Below, piece by piece: positions 33,478 through 43,579 of a stretch of 64,000 nucleotides of DNA (position 1 is the stretch's first letter; every line of letters begins with the position of its first letter). Made by a program: the position numbers and the translations under genes. The DNA lies in NCBI GenBank assembly GCA_002999035.1, contig CP027241.1, forward strand, positions 2,866,195-2,930,194, given 5' to 3'. The notes below the pieces were generated by a model. That model did not search any database and was not told the DNA's origin. It was given only the letters and a program-made list of their open reading frames with translations. The stretch is from Lachnospiraceae bacterium oral taxon 500 (GTDB taxonomy: Bacteria; Bacillota; Clostridia; Lachnospirales; Vallitaleaceae).

Positions 33478-36147
33478 TTACAGCTTTTGATACAGTCGAT
33501 AGAGCATTTCCGCTGCCTGTCGGCGGGTGATGGCCTGGCCGCCGTCATACAGTCCGCTGCCGGTCCTTAGCAGGAAGCCCTCGCGCTCGGCCATGGCAAC
33601 ATAGGCCTTGGCCCAGTCAGGCACCTTGCTGCCCGGCGCTAATCTGGCCAAATAAGTTGGTGCCTCTTTGGGGAAATGATAGCCTTTTTTGTACACCAGC
33701 ATCATGCAGTTCATCTTGGCGAGCTCGGCCGCGCCCACCGAGTTTGCCGGCTTAAAGGTGTTGTCCGGGTAACCACTGACCGCGCCCAGCTTGACGCCGG
33801 AGGAAACATAGGGATAATACCAGGCATCTCTCGCCACATCGGAAAACGCGCTGACGGCGCTGCTGTCATAGGCGTATGACATCCTGACCAAAATTGTTAA
33901 AATCTCGCTCCTCTGAATGGTAGCGTCGGGGCTGAACTGACCGGCAGAGCTCCCCTGCAAAATTCCCTTGGCCGCCAATATTTTGATGAATTCCTTTTCC
34001 TTTTGCGGCAAACCCTCAATATCGGCAAAGTTCTTTTCATTGCGGCGGACATAATATTCGCCGTCATCTCTGATCTTGGCATTTAACTTCTTCGTCTTGC
34101 CGTCATAGCGGCCGCCGATGATTTCTTCTTTTCCGCTGGCGTCCTTGCGGAAAATGACATTGTAAGGATCTTGATCGGCCTTTAAGGCCAACGTGATTTG
34201 GGAAGAGGCCTTGACCTTTTTCAGTTTGATTTGATAGCTGCGGCCATCTGCCCCTTCACCGCCAAAGGCATCACTGCCCACCGGCCGGCTGCCGGCGCTT
34301 ACTTTCCCTTCGGTCACTTCAATTTCCAGATCGGCCGCCGCTAAGCCTTGTAAGTCCCCGGCGGTCAGCTCCAGTGTCACCTCCGGCTGCACCTCAATCA
34401 CCAAGCGGTCGATGGCAGATACTGTCTGAATATCCTTACTTACCCGCACCGCCGTCATGACCTGCTCCTTTTCCGGGGTCAGGCTGATCTTAACAATTGT
34501 TTCCAGACTACGGTTTAACTCTTTGTTGTCCAGAACAGCCTTGGCGTTTAGCTGCTCCTTGACCGTTTCCGCCTTTTGCGCGGCGCTTTCCGCCAGCTGC
34601 TTGGTGATAACAAAGCAGCCGTCCGTGGCGGTCAGCTCCTGCCGGCCGGCGGCGGCAATCATGCTTTCGGCCGAAGCCACTAATTCGTCGCCGCTTTCGG
34701 CGGTATTCCAGTCTTTGACATTGGGATCGGTGATGCTGACCGTCAAAACGCGGAACTCGGTCTGCGTCAGTTTTTCCTTCAAGACTTTTAACTGCTCGGC
34801 CGGGACATGGCTGTTTTTTAAGATCACCGTCCGCAAACCGGGCAGCTGCGCCAGCGCCGTGATATCGTCTACCCGGGCAAAGCTGAGATCAATTTCCCTG
34901 AGGTTTTTCGCCTGATCTAAGCTGCTGAGGGCGCTTAAATGCCGCCCGCTTAAATCCAGCGCCGTCAATCTTTGCCAGTCGCTTTCCGTCAGTTCGCCCG
35001 ATAATTTGCCAACTGCCAGCCGAACAGCCGCTTCCAGCTCAGGGGATAAGGGATTAACCACTACAGGCGCGGCCGGGGCGGCAGTTTGCGTCAGCGGATT
35101 TTTTAAAATTCCAAGCCTGCCGTCTTTTTTAACAAGGGCAACGCCTTCGCTAAAGAGATTAGCCTCGTCATACTCAAGCGGTACCACCACTTGACCGGTT
35201 CTGTCAATATAACCAGACTTTCCATTTTTGGTCACATACGCTAAGCCTTCTCGAAAAGATCCGCCCCAGTCATACTCAAACGCGGTCACTGCTTTCCCAT
35301 TTTTATCTATATAACCCCATTTTCCGTCTTTTCCTACCATGGCCAGACCTTCACTAAAGCCGCCGGCCAAATAGTGTTCATTATATTCAAACGGTATTAC
35401 TGTCCTGCCATTCTTATCAATATAGCCCCATCCTCTGTCTTTTCTGACAAGCGCTAAGCCTTCGCTAAAGACAGTGGCCGAGTCATATTCAAATGGGACT
35501 ACCACTTGACCGCTCTGATCAATATAGCCCCCTTTCCCATCTTTTACTACAGCCGCTAAGCCTTCATTAAAGGGTCTGGCCCAATCATACTCAAATGGTA
35601 TCACTACTTGACCGCTCTTATTGATATAGCCATATTTTCCATTTTTTCTGACACTGGCTAAGCCTTCGCTAAAGCATCTTTCCCAGACATCGCGATCGTC
35701 ATAGTCATAATGAAACTGCACTACCTGGCTATTTTTATCAATATAGCCGTTGCCTGTCGCAGATAAGCCTTCTTTAAAGAGTTGAGGTCCGGCATATTGA
35801 AACGGTATTATTATTTTCCCAGTCTTATCAATGCAACCCCATCTTTCCTCTTTTTTTACGCTGGCTAGGCCTTCGCTGAAATAAAATGCATCGTTATATT
35901 CAAACGGTATCACCACTTGACCGCTCTTGTCGATATATCCTGTTTTTCTATCTTTTTTTACTGCCGCTAAACCTTCTTTAAAACATCCCACCACAGAAGG
36001 CTGCCAAAATCCATCGTAACCTTCCGGCAGCCAAATAATATCTGGCCCATCCTCAGCCTTGACCGGACCGCTGAACCCGCCGCCCAGCAAAATGCTGAAA
36101 CTTAGCACCAACACCAGCAACTTTCTATACCATTTGCGCGACCTCAT
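33478..36147 (-). CDS. surface protein with WG repeats, leucine-rich segment and SLH domains
   Basis: An 889-residue exported protein. Residues 1-31 are a signal peptide (RKLLVLVLSFSILLGGGFSG). Residues 35-350 hold about a dozen WG/KWG-type repeats (pattern GYIDKSGQVVIPFEYDxxxxFSEGLAxVxKDG). About 365-460 is a leucine-rich segment (LTALDLSGRHLSALSSLDQAKNLREIDLS). The C-terminal 200 residues hold three SLH domains (ILAAKGILQGSSAGQFSPDA; FSDVARDAWYYPYV; VPDWAKAYVAMAEREG), which normally bind pyruvylated cell-wall polymer. The middle and SLH parts closely match the next gene. Ligand unknown. The 3' flank (33411-33480) resembles that of the paralogue. Confidence 0.85.
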   Translation of the reverse strand: MRSRKWYRKLLVLVLSFSILLGGGFSGPVKAEDGPDIIWLPEGYDGFWQPSVVGCFKEGLAAVKKDRKTGYIDKSGQVVIPFEYNDAFYFSEGLASVKKEERWGCIDKTGKIIIPFQYAGPQLFKEGLSATGNGYIDKNSQVVQFHYDYDDRDVWERCFSEGLASVRKNGKYGYINKSGQVVIPFEYDWARPFNEGLAAVVKDGKGGYIDQSGQVVVPFEYDSATVFSEGLALVRKDRGWGYIDKNGRTVIPFEYNEHYLAGGFSEGLAMVGKDGKWGYIDKNGKAVTAFEYDWGGSFREGLAYVTKNGKSGYIDRTGQVVVPLEYDEANLFSEGVALVKKDGRLGILKNPLTQTAAPAAPVVVNPLSPELEAAVRLAVGKLSGELTESDWQRLTALDLSGRHLSALSSLDQAKNLREIDLSFARVDDITALAQLPGLRTVILKNSHVPAEQLKVLKEKLTQTEFRVLTVSITDPNVKDWNTAESGDELVASAESMIAAAGRQELTATDGCFVITKQLAESAAQKAETVKEQLNAKAVLDNKELNRSLETIVKISLTPEKEQVMTAVRVSKDIQTVSAIDRLVIEVQPEVTLELTAGDLQGLAAADLEIEVTEGKVSAGSRPVGSDAFGGEGADGRSYQIKLKKVKASSQITLALKADQDPYNVIFRKDASGKEEIIGGRYDGKTKKLNAKIRDDGEYYVRRNEKNFADIEGLPQKEKEFIKILAAKGILQGSSAGQFSPDATIQRSEILTILVRMSYAYDSSAVSAFSDVARDAWYYPYVSSGVKLGAVSGYPDNTFKPANSVGAAELAKMNCMMLVYKKGYHFPKEAPTYLARLAPGSKVPDWAKAYVAMAEREGFLLRTGSGLYDGGQAITRRQAAEMLYRLYQKL

Positions 36148-36344
36148 AAATTCTCCTCCCCATCCAAAAACAAGACATATATGCTATAAACAGTGCTATT
36201 GTACTCCTTTCTCCTGATTTCTGCCCATGCCTTTCCGTTCAGGCAAGCTAACTGAATCGGCTGAATTCCGTCATAATTACAGCTTTTGATACAGGCGTCT
36301 ATCATCCTTCCCTGCAGCACTTTGACGCACCCATATACTGTCTT

Positions 36345-37907
36345 TTACAACTTCTCATACAGCCGATAAAGCATTTCGGCTGCCTGTCGGCGGGTAATGG
36401 CCTGACCGCCGTCATAAATGCCGCTTTCGGTCTTGAGCAGGAGACCCTCACGCTCCGCCATGGCAATATAAGCCTTCGCCCATTCCGGCACCCTGCTGCC
36501 CTGCCCCAGCTTCGCCAAATAGTTCTGCGCCTCTTTCGGAAAATGATAGCCCCTTTTATAAACCAGCATCATACAATTCATCTTCGCCAGTTCCGCCGCT
36601 CCTACTGAATTTCCGGGTTTAAAGACATTGTTCGGGTAGCCGTTGACTGTTCCCAGCTTGACGCCGGAGGAAACATAGGAATAATACCAGGCATCTCTCG
36701 CTACATCGGAAAACCCGCTGCTGGCGCTGCCGTCATACGCATACGACATTCTGACCAAAATCGTTAAAATCTCGCTTCTTTGAATAGGAGCATTGGGATT
36801 GAACCGGTCGGAAGCATTGCCCTGCAAAATACCCTTGGATGCCAATATTTTGATGAATTCCTTTTCTTTTTTCGGCAAACCCTCAATATCGGCAAAGTTC
36901 TTTTCATTGCGGCGAACATAATATTCGCCGTCATCTCTGATCTTGGCATTTAACTTCTTCGTCTTGCCGTCATAGCGGCCGCCGATGATTTCTTCTTTTC
37001 CGCTGGTGTCCTTGCGGAAAATGGCATTGTAAGGATCTTGATCAGCCCGCAATGCCAGCGTTATTTGTGAGGCTGCCTTTGCCTTTTTCAGGTTAATTTG
37101 ATAACTTGGGCCTTTTTGTTCCTCACCGGAAGTTTTATCGGCAGGCAAACTGTCTTTGTCGGTTTTCAGCTCGGTAACCTCAATTTCCATGTCCGCCGCC
37201 GCTAAACTCTGTAAATCCCCGCCTGTCAGTTCTATACTGACTTCCGGTTGAACTTCAATCACCAAACGGTCAATCTCCGCTACTTTTTGAATATCCTTGC
37301 TCAGCCGGACGAAGGTAACGGCCTGCTCCTTTTCCGGAATCAGGTTGACCTTAACAATCGTTTCCAGACTGCGGTTTAGTTCTTTGTTTTCTAAGTTTGC
37401 CCTGGCATTTAGCTGCTCTTTAACCGTTTCAGCTTTTTGGGCACCGGTTTCGGCTAACTGTTTACTGATAAAAAATGTTCCGCCATCTGCCGCCAGTTCC
37501 TGCTGACCGGCAGCCTCAATAATGCTTTCCGCCGAAGCCACCAGTTCATCGCCGGTTTGAGCAGTGTTCCAATTTCTGACATTCCATTCGGTAGCGGTAA
37601 GTGTCAAAACACGGAAATCATCCTTTTTTAGTTTTGGAGGGTTCTCCTTTGGTGTCAATTGATTGTCCAATATACTTCCATCATTCAAATCCAAAACACC
37701 ATGCGACGGAAGCTGCATCCCTGACTGTTCAAAGAATTCCCGCGTAACTTGATCTGTCTGAACGCCGGCGGCAGCCCAATCTTTTTCCGGGAAAAAGTGA
37801 TTCAACCCGCTATCAGCATTTACCGGCGTGTTTAATCCGCCGCTCAACAAAATACCAAAACTCAATCCCCATATTATTAACTTCCTATACCATTTTTGCA
37901 GCGCCAT
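36345..37907 (-). CDS. SLH-domain surface protein, paralogue of the preceding gene product
   Basis: A 520-residue exported protein: signal peptide (KLIIWGLSFGILLSGGLNTP), a short unique N-terminal part, a middle domain (ESIIEAAGQQELAADGGTFFISKQLAETGAQKAETVKEQLNAR) shared with its neighbour, and three C-terminal SLH domains. It lacks the WG repeats and leucine-rich segment of the 889-residue paralogue. Bases 36845-37043 and 33978-34176 are nearly identical, so the pair arose by tandem duplication and may still exchange sequence. I start at ATG 37907 (GAAAGGAAA upstream). Three SLH domains predict cell-wall anchoring. Confidence 0.82.
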   Translation of the reverse strand: MALQKWYRKLIIWGLSFGILLSGGLNTPVNADSGLNHFFPEKDWAAAGVQTDQVTREFFEQSGMQLPSHGVLDLNDGSILDNQLTPKENPPKLKKDDFRVLTLTATEWNVRNWNTAQTGDELVASAESIIEAAGQQELAADGGTFFISKQLAETGAQKAETVKEQLNARANLENKELNRSLETIVKVNLIPEKEQAVTFVRLSKDIQKVAEIDRLVIEVQPEVSIELTGGDLQSLAAADMEIEVTELKTDKDSLPADKTSGEEQKGPSYQINLKKAKAASQITLALRADQDPYNAIFRKDTSGKEEIIGGRYDGKTKKLNAKIRDDGEYYVRRNEKNFADIEGLPKKEKEFIKILASKGILQGNASDRFNPNAPIQRSEILTILVRMSYAYDGSASSGFSDVARDAWYYSYVSSGVKLGTVNGYPNNVFKPGNSVGAAELAKMNCMMLVYKRGYHFPKEAQNYLAKLGQGSRVPEWAKAYIAMAEREGLLLKTESGIYDGGQAITRRQAAEMLYRLYEKL

Positions 37908-38144
37908 ATATTTTCCTTTCACTTTTGTATCCAGAAATAAATATTGCAGTTCAAGCTGTGCTCATAATTCAAAATGCCAACGAATTATGAATATCGGTGT
38001 CCACACAAATAGATATTTATGATTGATTGGAAACAAGCTCTCCGTCATAGCAACCATAAATATCCGCTGCTCTAAACTGTGACAAATAAATTTTATACTT
38101 TATAATACTATTGTACCCATGCTTTGATTTTTGTCAATGCTTTT

Positions 38145-38176
38145 TAACTATACTGCAAACTAACTATACTGCAAAC
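38145..38176. repeat. perfect 16-bp tandem repeat
   Basis: TAACTATACTGCAAAC occurs twice in direct succession in the 419-base gap upstream of the second SLH gene's start. The gap (37908-38326) also holds a fragment of the dispersed palindromic repeat (CAAGCTCTCC, then CATAGCAACCATAAATAT near 38035) and the sulfatase terminator. No ORF is convincing in it. Confidence 0.7.
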
Positions 38177-38263
38177 GCCAAAAGAATGAAATTCGAATGC
38201 GAATCTGCCAAATGCCAAACCAAAGGATTTATCAGCTATTGACATCCGCTTCAAACTTTTTCA

Positions 38264-38309
38264 ACAAAAACCGTCCGTGGCCGCAATTTTATCCCAGTCA
38301 CGAACGGTT
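38264..38309 (-). terminator. terminator after the sulfatase gene
   Basis: On the minus strand AACCGT-TCGTG pairs with CACGGACGGTT across a 19-base loop and runs into TTTTTG. It lies 18 bases after the sulfatase stop codon and closes the importer-sulfatase operon. Confidence 0.82.
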
Positions 38310-38326
38310 ATAGATATTATTGTCTT

Positions 38327-39805
38327 TTACGCTCCGCCTTCCGTCTTATCCCCCCACGGATAATAGCGGTGCACTCGGATTCCGGCACTGCCCGCCAAAC
38401 AAAGCTGGCCAAGACCGGTTACTTCTTCTTTCAAGCCGTCTTTTTTCGGGTCAGCATAGGTTTCATACCACTGATCCAACTGCCGGTGCAGTTCCAGCAC
38501 TTTTTCCTCATATTCGGGCTGACCGTACAAATTATGCTCCTCACCCGGATCGGCTGCTAAATGATAAAGCTCATGCTGTCCGTAAGCGTAATGATGGACA
38601 TACTTCCACTCCTTTTGCCGAATCATCCGAACCGGACCGTATTCGTCAAAAATAACCACCGACTCCCGGCCGTCCGCCTCTTCACCCTTCAGCAGCGGCA
38701 GAAAGCTTTTGCCCGGCAAACCTGCCGGCAATTCTGATGAAAGCCCCAGCAAGTCCAGCAGAGTCGGGAAAAAGTCATAGGCGCTGACCATTTCCTCACA
38801 CACGCTGCCTGCCTGAATCAATGGCGGATACGCAATCAAAAACGGCACCTTAACTGAAGTATCATACATATTGAGCGGGAATGTCCCGTTGCCCTTGCCC
38901 CAAATGCCGTGATGCCCCATATTCATGCCGTTATCGGCGGCAAAAATCAGGACGGTATTCTCCGCCAGCCCTTTTTCCTCCAATTTCGCCAAAATCCGGC
39001 CAATTTGCTCGTCCATTGCGCTGACCGCGGCAAAGTAGCCTCTTAGGTTTTCATGGCGCTTCGCTCGGCCGTTTTGCTTGCCGACCGCCATATCGGGGTG
39101 ATCCGGCACGTCCGGGATACTGGCAAAATCACAGCTGTCATAATAATCAATCCATTTCTTGGGATGGTGTTCGGCTCCCCACGGCGAATGCGGCGCGGTA
39201 TAATGAACGCTTAAATAAAACGGCGTTTCTGCATCGGCCGACAGCTGATCCAACATCAAGAGTGCTTTATCTGTAATCAGTTCGGTTACATACTCGCCCT
39301 CTTTGACTGTAATTTTACCATTTTCGACAATATCCGGCCGGTAATAATGACAGCCCCCCTTGCCAATGGTATACCACTCCCGAAAACCGTGCTGCGGCGT
39401 AATGCTGTCGCCCAAATGCCATTTACCGGACAGTGCGCAGTGATAGCCATGCTCCGCTAAGATATCGGTGTACGCTGTCTGACCGGCCAAGTACTGAATT
39501 GGCTTGCGTTCATCGGCATAACCGCCATAAGGATTTTGCTCGCCCTGCTGCTTAAAAATATCAGCATCGACATTGCCGGAGCGAATCCAGTCATGCACCC
39601 CATGCTGCGACGGAATCCGGCCGGTCAGAAGCGAGGCTCTGGCCGGTGAACAGACCGGTGAAGCGCAGAAAAAGCTGTTCATCTGCATGCCCTGTTCGGC
39701 GATTTTATCCAAATTGGGCGTATGCAGTTCCGGCGTGCCGCCCCGGCCAAACGCCCATGCACCCTGATCATCGGATAATATAAATAAAATATTCGGTTTT
39801 TTCAT
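38327..39805 (-). CDS. sulfatase (arylsulfatase family)
   Basis: A 492-residue type I sulfatase. The formylglycine signature is CSPARASLLTGR (about 51-62) with Cys as the residue to be oxidised. Metal ligands appear in LFILSDDQGAW (Asp pair) and FAADNGMNMGHHG. Cys-type sulfatases in anaerobes need a radical-SAM maturase, which is not in this window. No signal peptide is seen at the chosen start (ATG 39805 with GGAGG), so it is probably cytosolic and acts on imported sulfated sugars. It is the last gene of the ABC importer operon. Confidence 0.93.
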   Translation of the reverse strand: MKKPNILFILSDDQGAWAFGRGGTPELHTPNLDKIAEQGMQMNSFFCASPVCSPARASLLTGRIPSQHGVHDWIRSGNVDADIFKQQGEQNPYGGYADERKPIQYLAGQTAYTDILAEHGYHCALSGKWHLGDSITPQHGFREWYTIGKGGCHYYRPDIVENGKITVKEGEYVTELITDKALLMLDQLSADAETPFYLSVHYTAPHSPWGAEHHPKKWIDYYDSCDFASIPDVPDHPDMAVGKQNGRAKRHENLRGYFAAVSAMDEQIGRILAKLEEKGLAENTVLIFAADNGMNMGHHGIWGKGNGTFPLNMYDTSVKVPFLIAYPPLIQAGSVCEEMVSAYDFFPTLLDLLGLSSELPAGLPGKSFLPLLKGEEADGRESVVIFDEYGPVRMIRQKEWKYVHHYAYGQHELYHLAADPGEEHNLYGQPEYEEKVLELHRQLDQWYETYADPKKDGLKEEVTGLGQLCLAGSAGIRVHRYYPWGDKTEGGA

Positions 39806-39830
39806 GTTTTTCCTCCACAACTAAACTCAC

Positions 39831-39869
39831 CATAAGCCAGCTCTCGCTAAAAGGGAAAGCCGGCTTATG
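39831..39869 (-). other. intercistronic hairpin after the binding-protein gene
   Basis: CATAAGCC (39831-39838) and GGCTTATG (39862-39869) with further pairing form a stem between the solute-binding protein and sulfatase genes. No T-run follows. Such hairpins often stabilise the binding-protein message and lower expression of the next gene, which is an inference here. Confidence 0.6.
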
Positions 39870-39885
39870 ATTTCACAATTTTTTT

Positions 39886-41418
39886 CTATTTTTTGCTGCT
39901 TTTATAAATCTCGTTGATTTCCTTCAGCAATTCCTCGCCGCCCTGCTTGCGCCATTCTTCGGACAGCTTTTTGACGCCCTCCTCAATGCCGATTTTGCCT
40001 TGAAGCATATCAGAAAAATACTGAACCTCAATATCGGCTAACATACCGCCGTTTTTCACTTCCAGCGGTGTCTTGGTGGAAATTAAGTTCTTCACCTGAC
40101 AGGCGGTTGCCAGTTCCACCGACTCCAGTGCCCGGTCTCTGGCCGGTTCTGTTTCCGGCAAATAACTGCTTTCCAGCGGCCAGAAGAATACTCCCCAAGC
40201 CAGTGCGTGTGCCCAGCCGTTCGGCGAAAAAGCATCCTTGGCTCTTTCTTCTTCATTTAAAACAATCTTATCGCCGTCCTTGGTGTAATGCACACCCTCA
40301 ATGCCAAGACGCACCAGATTGATACCTTCTTCCGACAGAAGCAGGTCAAGCAAAGCAACTGCCTTTTCCGGTGCCTTGCAGTCCGCAGTAACGCAGGTAT
40401 ACATTCCATTTTTGCCCTGTTTACTCAAGCCGAACTTTCCGTCCGGGCCTTTCGGAGCCATGCCATAGGCAATGCTGGCATCCGGATAAAGCTGCTTTAA
40501 GCTGCTTTCAATCCGATTGACATGCCGGAACAGTGGTGCCAGCATAGCGCCGGTCTTACCCTGATAAAACTTTTCTTCTTTTTTCGGATTGGTGTTAAGC
40601 ATCAGTTCCGGATCAATTGCTCCGGCATCCCACAATTCCTTGATGTATTTCATGGCTTCTACATAGGCCGGGTCTTCAAAGAAAGGAATCACATTGCCGT
40701 CTTTGTCCAGCGAGTAATCGGCATAAGGTATGCCGTAGCCAAAGAACACCCACTCAAAGGGACTGCCGTTGCTGCCCGGCTTGGTCGCCGTATAACCATA
40801 AGTATCGTCCTTGCCGTTGCCGTCCGGGTCATTTTTGGTAAACGCCAGCAGAACTGCTTTCATTTCCTCTAAAGTAGTCGGATATTTCAGGTTCAGCTTA
40901 TCCAGCCAGTCCTGACGCATGACGACTAAAGTATTGGCGCTCTTAAACTGAGTGATAAAAGGCACGCCGTAGTGCTTGCCATCAGTCAAATCCCAGGCAT
41001 AATCCTCATCCAGTCTTTTTTTCAAAGCCGGCGCGGCCGCTAAATAATCGTCCAAAGCAATGACCATGCCGTCTTTCACCCATTGCTGGGTGGCGCTGGT
41101 GCCAAAAGCACCGGTGACAATATCCGGCAGCGAGCCGGAGGCCATAGCCACATTGACTTTCTCAACCGAGCCTTCCGGTACTACTTCTACTACCAAGTCA
41201 ATCCCCAGCTTGTCTTCAATTGCCTGAATGACCCGGTCATTTTCTTCAATCGGCTTAGCCGCTGCGTCACCCGTGGTCAACCAGCGCAGCGTTGGCCGCT
41301 CTTCGGCTTTCTTCTTCTCTTCTTGCGGCGCAGCCGTGCCGCAGGCCGAAAGCAGCAGCACCAAGGCCAGCAGCAAACCGATCATTTGGCTTCCGTGTTT
41401 TTTACCCCTTACTTTCAT
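39886..41418 (-). CDS. carbohydrate ABC transporter substrate-binding lipoprotein
   Basis: A 510-residue extracellular solute-binding protein of the long LipO/YtcQ type. The N-terminus is a lipoprotein signal (MIGLLLALVLLLSACGTAAP; lipid-modified Cys in LSAC). Characteristic stretches are VMRQDWLDKLNLKYPTTLEEMKAVLLAFTKNDPDGNGKDDTYGY and YVEAMKYIKELWDAGAIDPE. It would pass oligosaccharides to the two permeases encoded upstream. The ATP-binding subunit is not encoded here, as is usual for this family, where a shared MsmK-like ATPase serves. The 254-base upstream gap shows nothing recognisable. Confidence 0.93.
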   Translation of the reverse strand: MKVRGKKHGSQMIGLLLALVLLLSACGTAAPQEEKKKAEERPTLRWLTTGDAAAKPIEENDRVIQAIEDKLGIDLVVEVVPEGSVEKVNVAMASGSLPDIVTGAFGTSATQQWVKDGMVIALDDYLAAAPALKKRLDEDYAWDLTDGKHYGVPFITQFKSANTLVVMRQDWLDKLNLKYPTTLEEMKAVLLAFTKNDPDGNGKDDTYGYTATKPGSNGSPFEWVFFGYGIPYADYSLDKDGNVIPFFEDPAYVEAMKYIKELWDAGAIDPELMLNTNPKKEEKFYQGKTGAMLAPLFRHVNRIESSLKQLYPDASIAYGMAPKGPDGKFGLSKQGKNGMYTCVTADCKAPEKAVALLDLLLSEEGINLVRLGIEGVHYTKDGDKIVLNEEERAKDAFSPNGWAHALAWGVFFWPLESSYLPETEPARDRALESVELATACQVKNLISTKTPLEVKNGGMLADIEVQYFSDMLQGKIGIEEGVKKLSEEWRKQGGEELLKEINEIYKSSKK

Positions 41419-41672
41419 TTTACACCTCTTTCTTGGTTACAGTTCCGCTTGCCTGAATGCAACCTTTTTTGTTTATTGATTTATCACCCATTTCCCCATT
41501 AAAGTGCTTTTCGTTTTGCCCGAAGCATACCGCAAAGCTACGTGTGTCGGCCGGTCAGTCCGCTAAGCAAGCAACCTGTTAAGCGCAGGCATCTGTTTCG
41601 TTTTTCGGCCGAACCGGTCTGCACGATTTTCCCCCAAAGAGAAGATGAGTAATTAAAGTAACCTACGTCTGT

Positions 41673-42554
41673 TTATCCCTTCACTGCACCCAAAAGCGCC
41701 CCCTTGGTAAAGTATTTCTGGAAAAACGGATACATACACATAATCGGGATAATCGCCATCATCACCGCCGCCATTTTCATCGGCTGACCGAGCAAAAACA
41801 GGTTCTCGCCGCCGGACGAATACGCCGCATCATTTTCAAACAGCATCGAGCGCAGGAAAAGCTGAAGCGGCCACTTTTTCTTTTCATTGATGTACATAAC
41901 CGCCGCAAAAAACTCATTCCAGTTAGCCACGGCGTAAAAGAGTGAAATCGTAGCCAGCGCCGGTTTGGAAATTGGCAGCATGATGCGGAACAGCACACCG
42001 ATATCGGTGCAGCCGTCTAAGAAAGCCGATTCTTCCAACTCGCGCGGCAGGGAATGAAAAAAGTTTCTTAAAATAATCAAATTATAGGTATTGATCGCCG
42101 ACGGCAAAATCATTGCCCACAGCGAGTTCATTAATTTCAGCTTTTGAATCACAATATACAGCGGAATAATACCACCGGAAAACATCATGGTAAAGACCGC
42201 AAAAAACATCAGTACCCGCCGCCCCTTTAAATAGGTTCGGGACAGGACATACGCTGCCATCGTGGTAATCAGCATATTGATGGATGTTCCCACTAAGGTG
42301 ATGAAAATACTGTTGGCATAGGACTGCCATAGCTCCTTTTTGCCCAGCATATACAAATATCCGTCAAAAGCCCATTCGCCCGGCCACAAATGAATCCCGG
42401 AGCTTAAATAACTTTTAACCGAAGAAACCGATACAATCAGGCAGTCCCAAAATGGATACAGCGTCAAAAACGCCAATAACAACAAAAAAGCAATATTTAC
42501 AGTATCAAAAATATGACTGCCAACCGAGCGCCGAATTTTATTCTTATTTCTCAT
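41673..42554 (-). CDS. carbohydrate ABC transporter permease, YtcP/LplC type
   Basis: A 293-residue inner-membrane permease with six predicted helices. The EAA loop that contacts the ATPase is seen at ELEESAFLDGCTDIGVLFRIMLPISKPALATI (about 185-215). It pairs with the permease encoded just upstream: the stop of that gene and this start overlap as TAATG, implying translational coupling. It would form the translocation channel for the oligosaccharide bound by the downstream lipoprotein. Confidence 0.93.
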   Translation of the reverse strand: MRNKNKIRRSVGSHIFDTVNIAFLLLLAFLTLYPFWDCLIVSVSSVKSYLSSGIHLWPGEWAFDGYLYMLGKKELWQSYANSIFITLVGTSINMLITTMAAYVLSRTYLKGRRVLMFFAVFTMMFSGGIIPLYIVIQKLKLMNSLWAMILPSAINTYNLIILRNFFHSLPRELEESAFLDGCTDIGVLFRIMLPISKPALATISLFYAVANWNEFFAAVMYINEKKKWPLQLFLRSMLFENDAAYSSGGENLFLLGQPMKMAAVMMAIIPIMCMYPFFQKYFTKGALLGAVKG

Positions 42555-43513
42555 TAGAAAATGCCCTCCTCGCCAAAGTGCCGGGCGGCGCGGTTAGCCA
42601 TCACCAGCAGCAGGAAATTGACAATCGACTTAAACAGACCGACCGCCGCCGCCAGTTCAAACTTGCCCTCAAAAATACCCACCCGATAGACATAGGTGTC
42701 AATAATATCGGCCACCCCATAAACGCCGGGATGATACAGCACAAAAATTTGTTCAAAACCGGCCTGCATCAGGCTGCCGATTCGGGTAATCAGCACAACG
42801 ATAATGGTCGAGCGGATTGCCGGCAGGGTAATGTACCACAGCTTATGCCAGCGATTGGCGCCGTCAACGGTTGCCGCCTCATAATACTGCGGATCAACCC
42901 CGGCCAAGGCCGCCAAATAAATGATGGTGCTCCAGCCAAAAGTTTTCCAGATCATGGACGCGACAATAGTTGGAATAAAAAACTTTTCACTGGTCAAAAA
43001 CGGAATCGGATCAAAGCCCAGCGCCGTAATAACGGCATTGACCGCTCCGCCGTCCGAAGACAAAAGATTGGTCAGGATACCGCCTAAAATGACCCACGAA
43101 ATGAAATTGGGAATATAAATACTGGTTTGCACTACTTTTTTTAACTTATGCGAACGCAACTCATTTAGGAGAAGCGCAATAATAATCGGAAAAGGAAATC
43201 CGAAAATCAGCCGGGTGAAGCTGATGGAAATGGTATTCCAAAAAACGGAATAAAACTTTTCCATCCCGAAAAGCTCCCGAAAAACTTCAAAGCCAACCCA
43301 GGGGCTGCCTAAAATCCCCAGTCTCGGGTTAAAGTCTTTCAGCGCGATGGTGGCGCCGTACATGGGAATATAGCAAAAAATGATATAATATACCGCCGCC
43401 GGCAAAAGCATGGCATAGAGCCATTTATGCCTTTTTATATATTTCCATAACTCTTTTCTGTTTTGCCGTTTCAGTCCGCTTTGCTTTTTCGGCTCAATTG
43501 CTGCTGTTACCAT
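42554..43513 (-). CDS. carbohydrate ABC transporter permease, YteP/LplB type
   Basis: A 319-residue permease with a basic N-terminal tail, six helices and the EAA loop QYYEAATVDGANRWHKLWYITLPAIRSTI. I start at ATG 43513, which has AAGGGGGT upstream and gives the usual N-terminus before KRHKWLYAMLLPAAVYYIIF. The frame open to 43783 runs back through a palindromic repeat and reads as noncoding. It is the first gene of the importer operon, which has an approximately 300-base leader. Confidence 0.93.
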   Translation of the reverse strand: MVTAAIEPKKQSGLKRQNRKELWKYIKRHKWLYAMLLPAAVYYIIFCYIPMYGATIALKDFNPRLGILGSPWVGFEVFRELFGMEKFYSVFWNTISISFTRLIFGFPFPIIIALLLNELRSHKLKKVVQTSIYIPNFISWVILGGILTNLLSSDGGAVNAVITALGFDPIPFLTSEKFFIPTIVASMIWKTFGWSTIIYLAALAGVDPQYYEAATVDGANRWHKLWYITLPAIRSTIIVVLITRIGSLMQAGFEQIFVLYHPGVYGVADIIDTYVYRVGIFEGKFELAAAVGLFKSIVNFLLLVMANRAARHFGEEGIF

Positions 43514-43579
43514 TTTAACCCCCTTTATCGCCTTTTTCAATGATGTTTTTTTGTTCAACCCTAAGGAAACAAGATAAAT

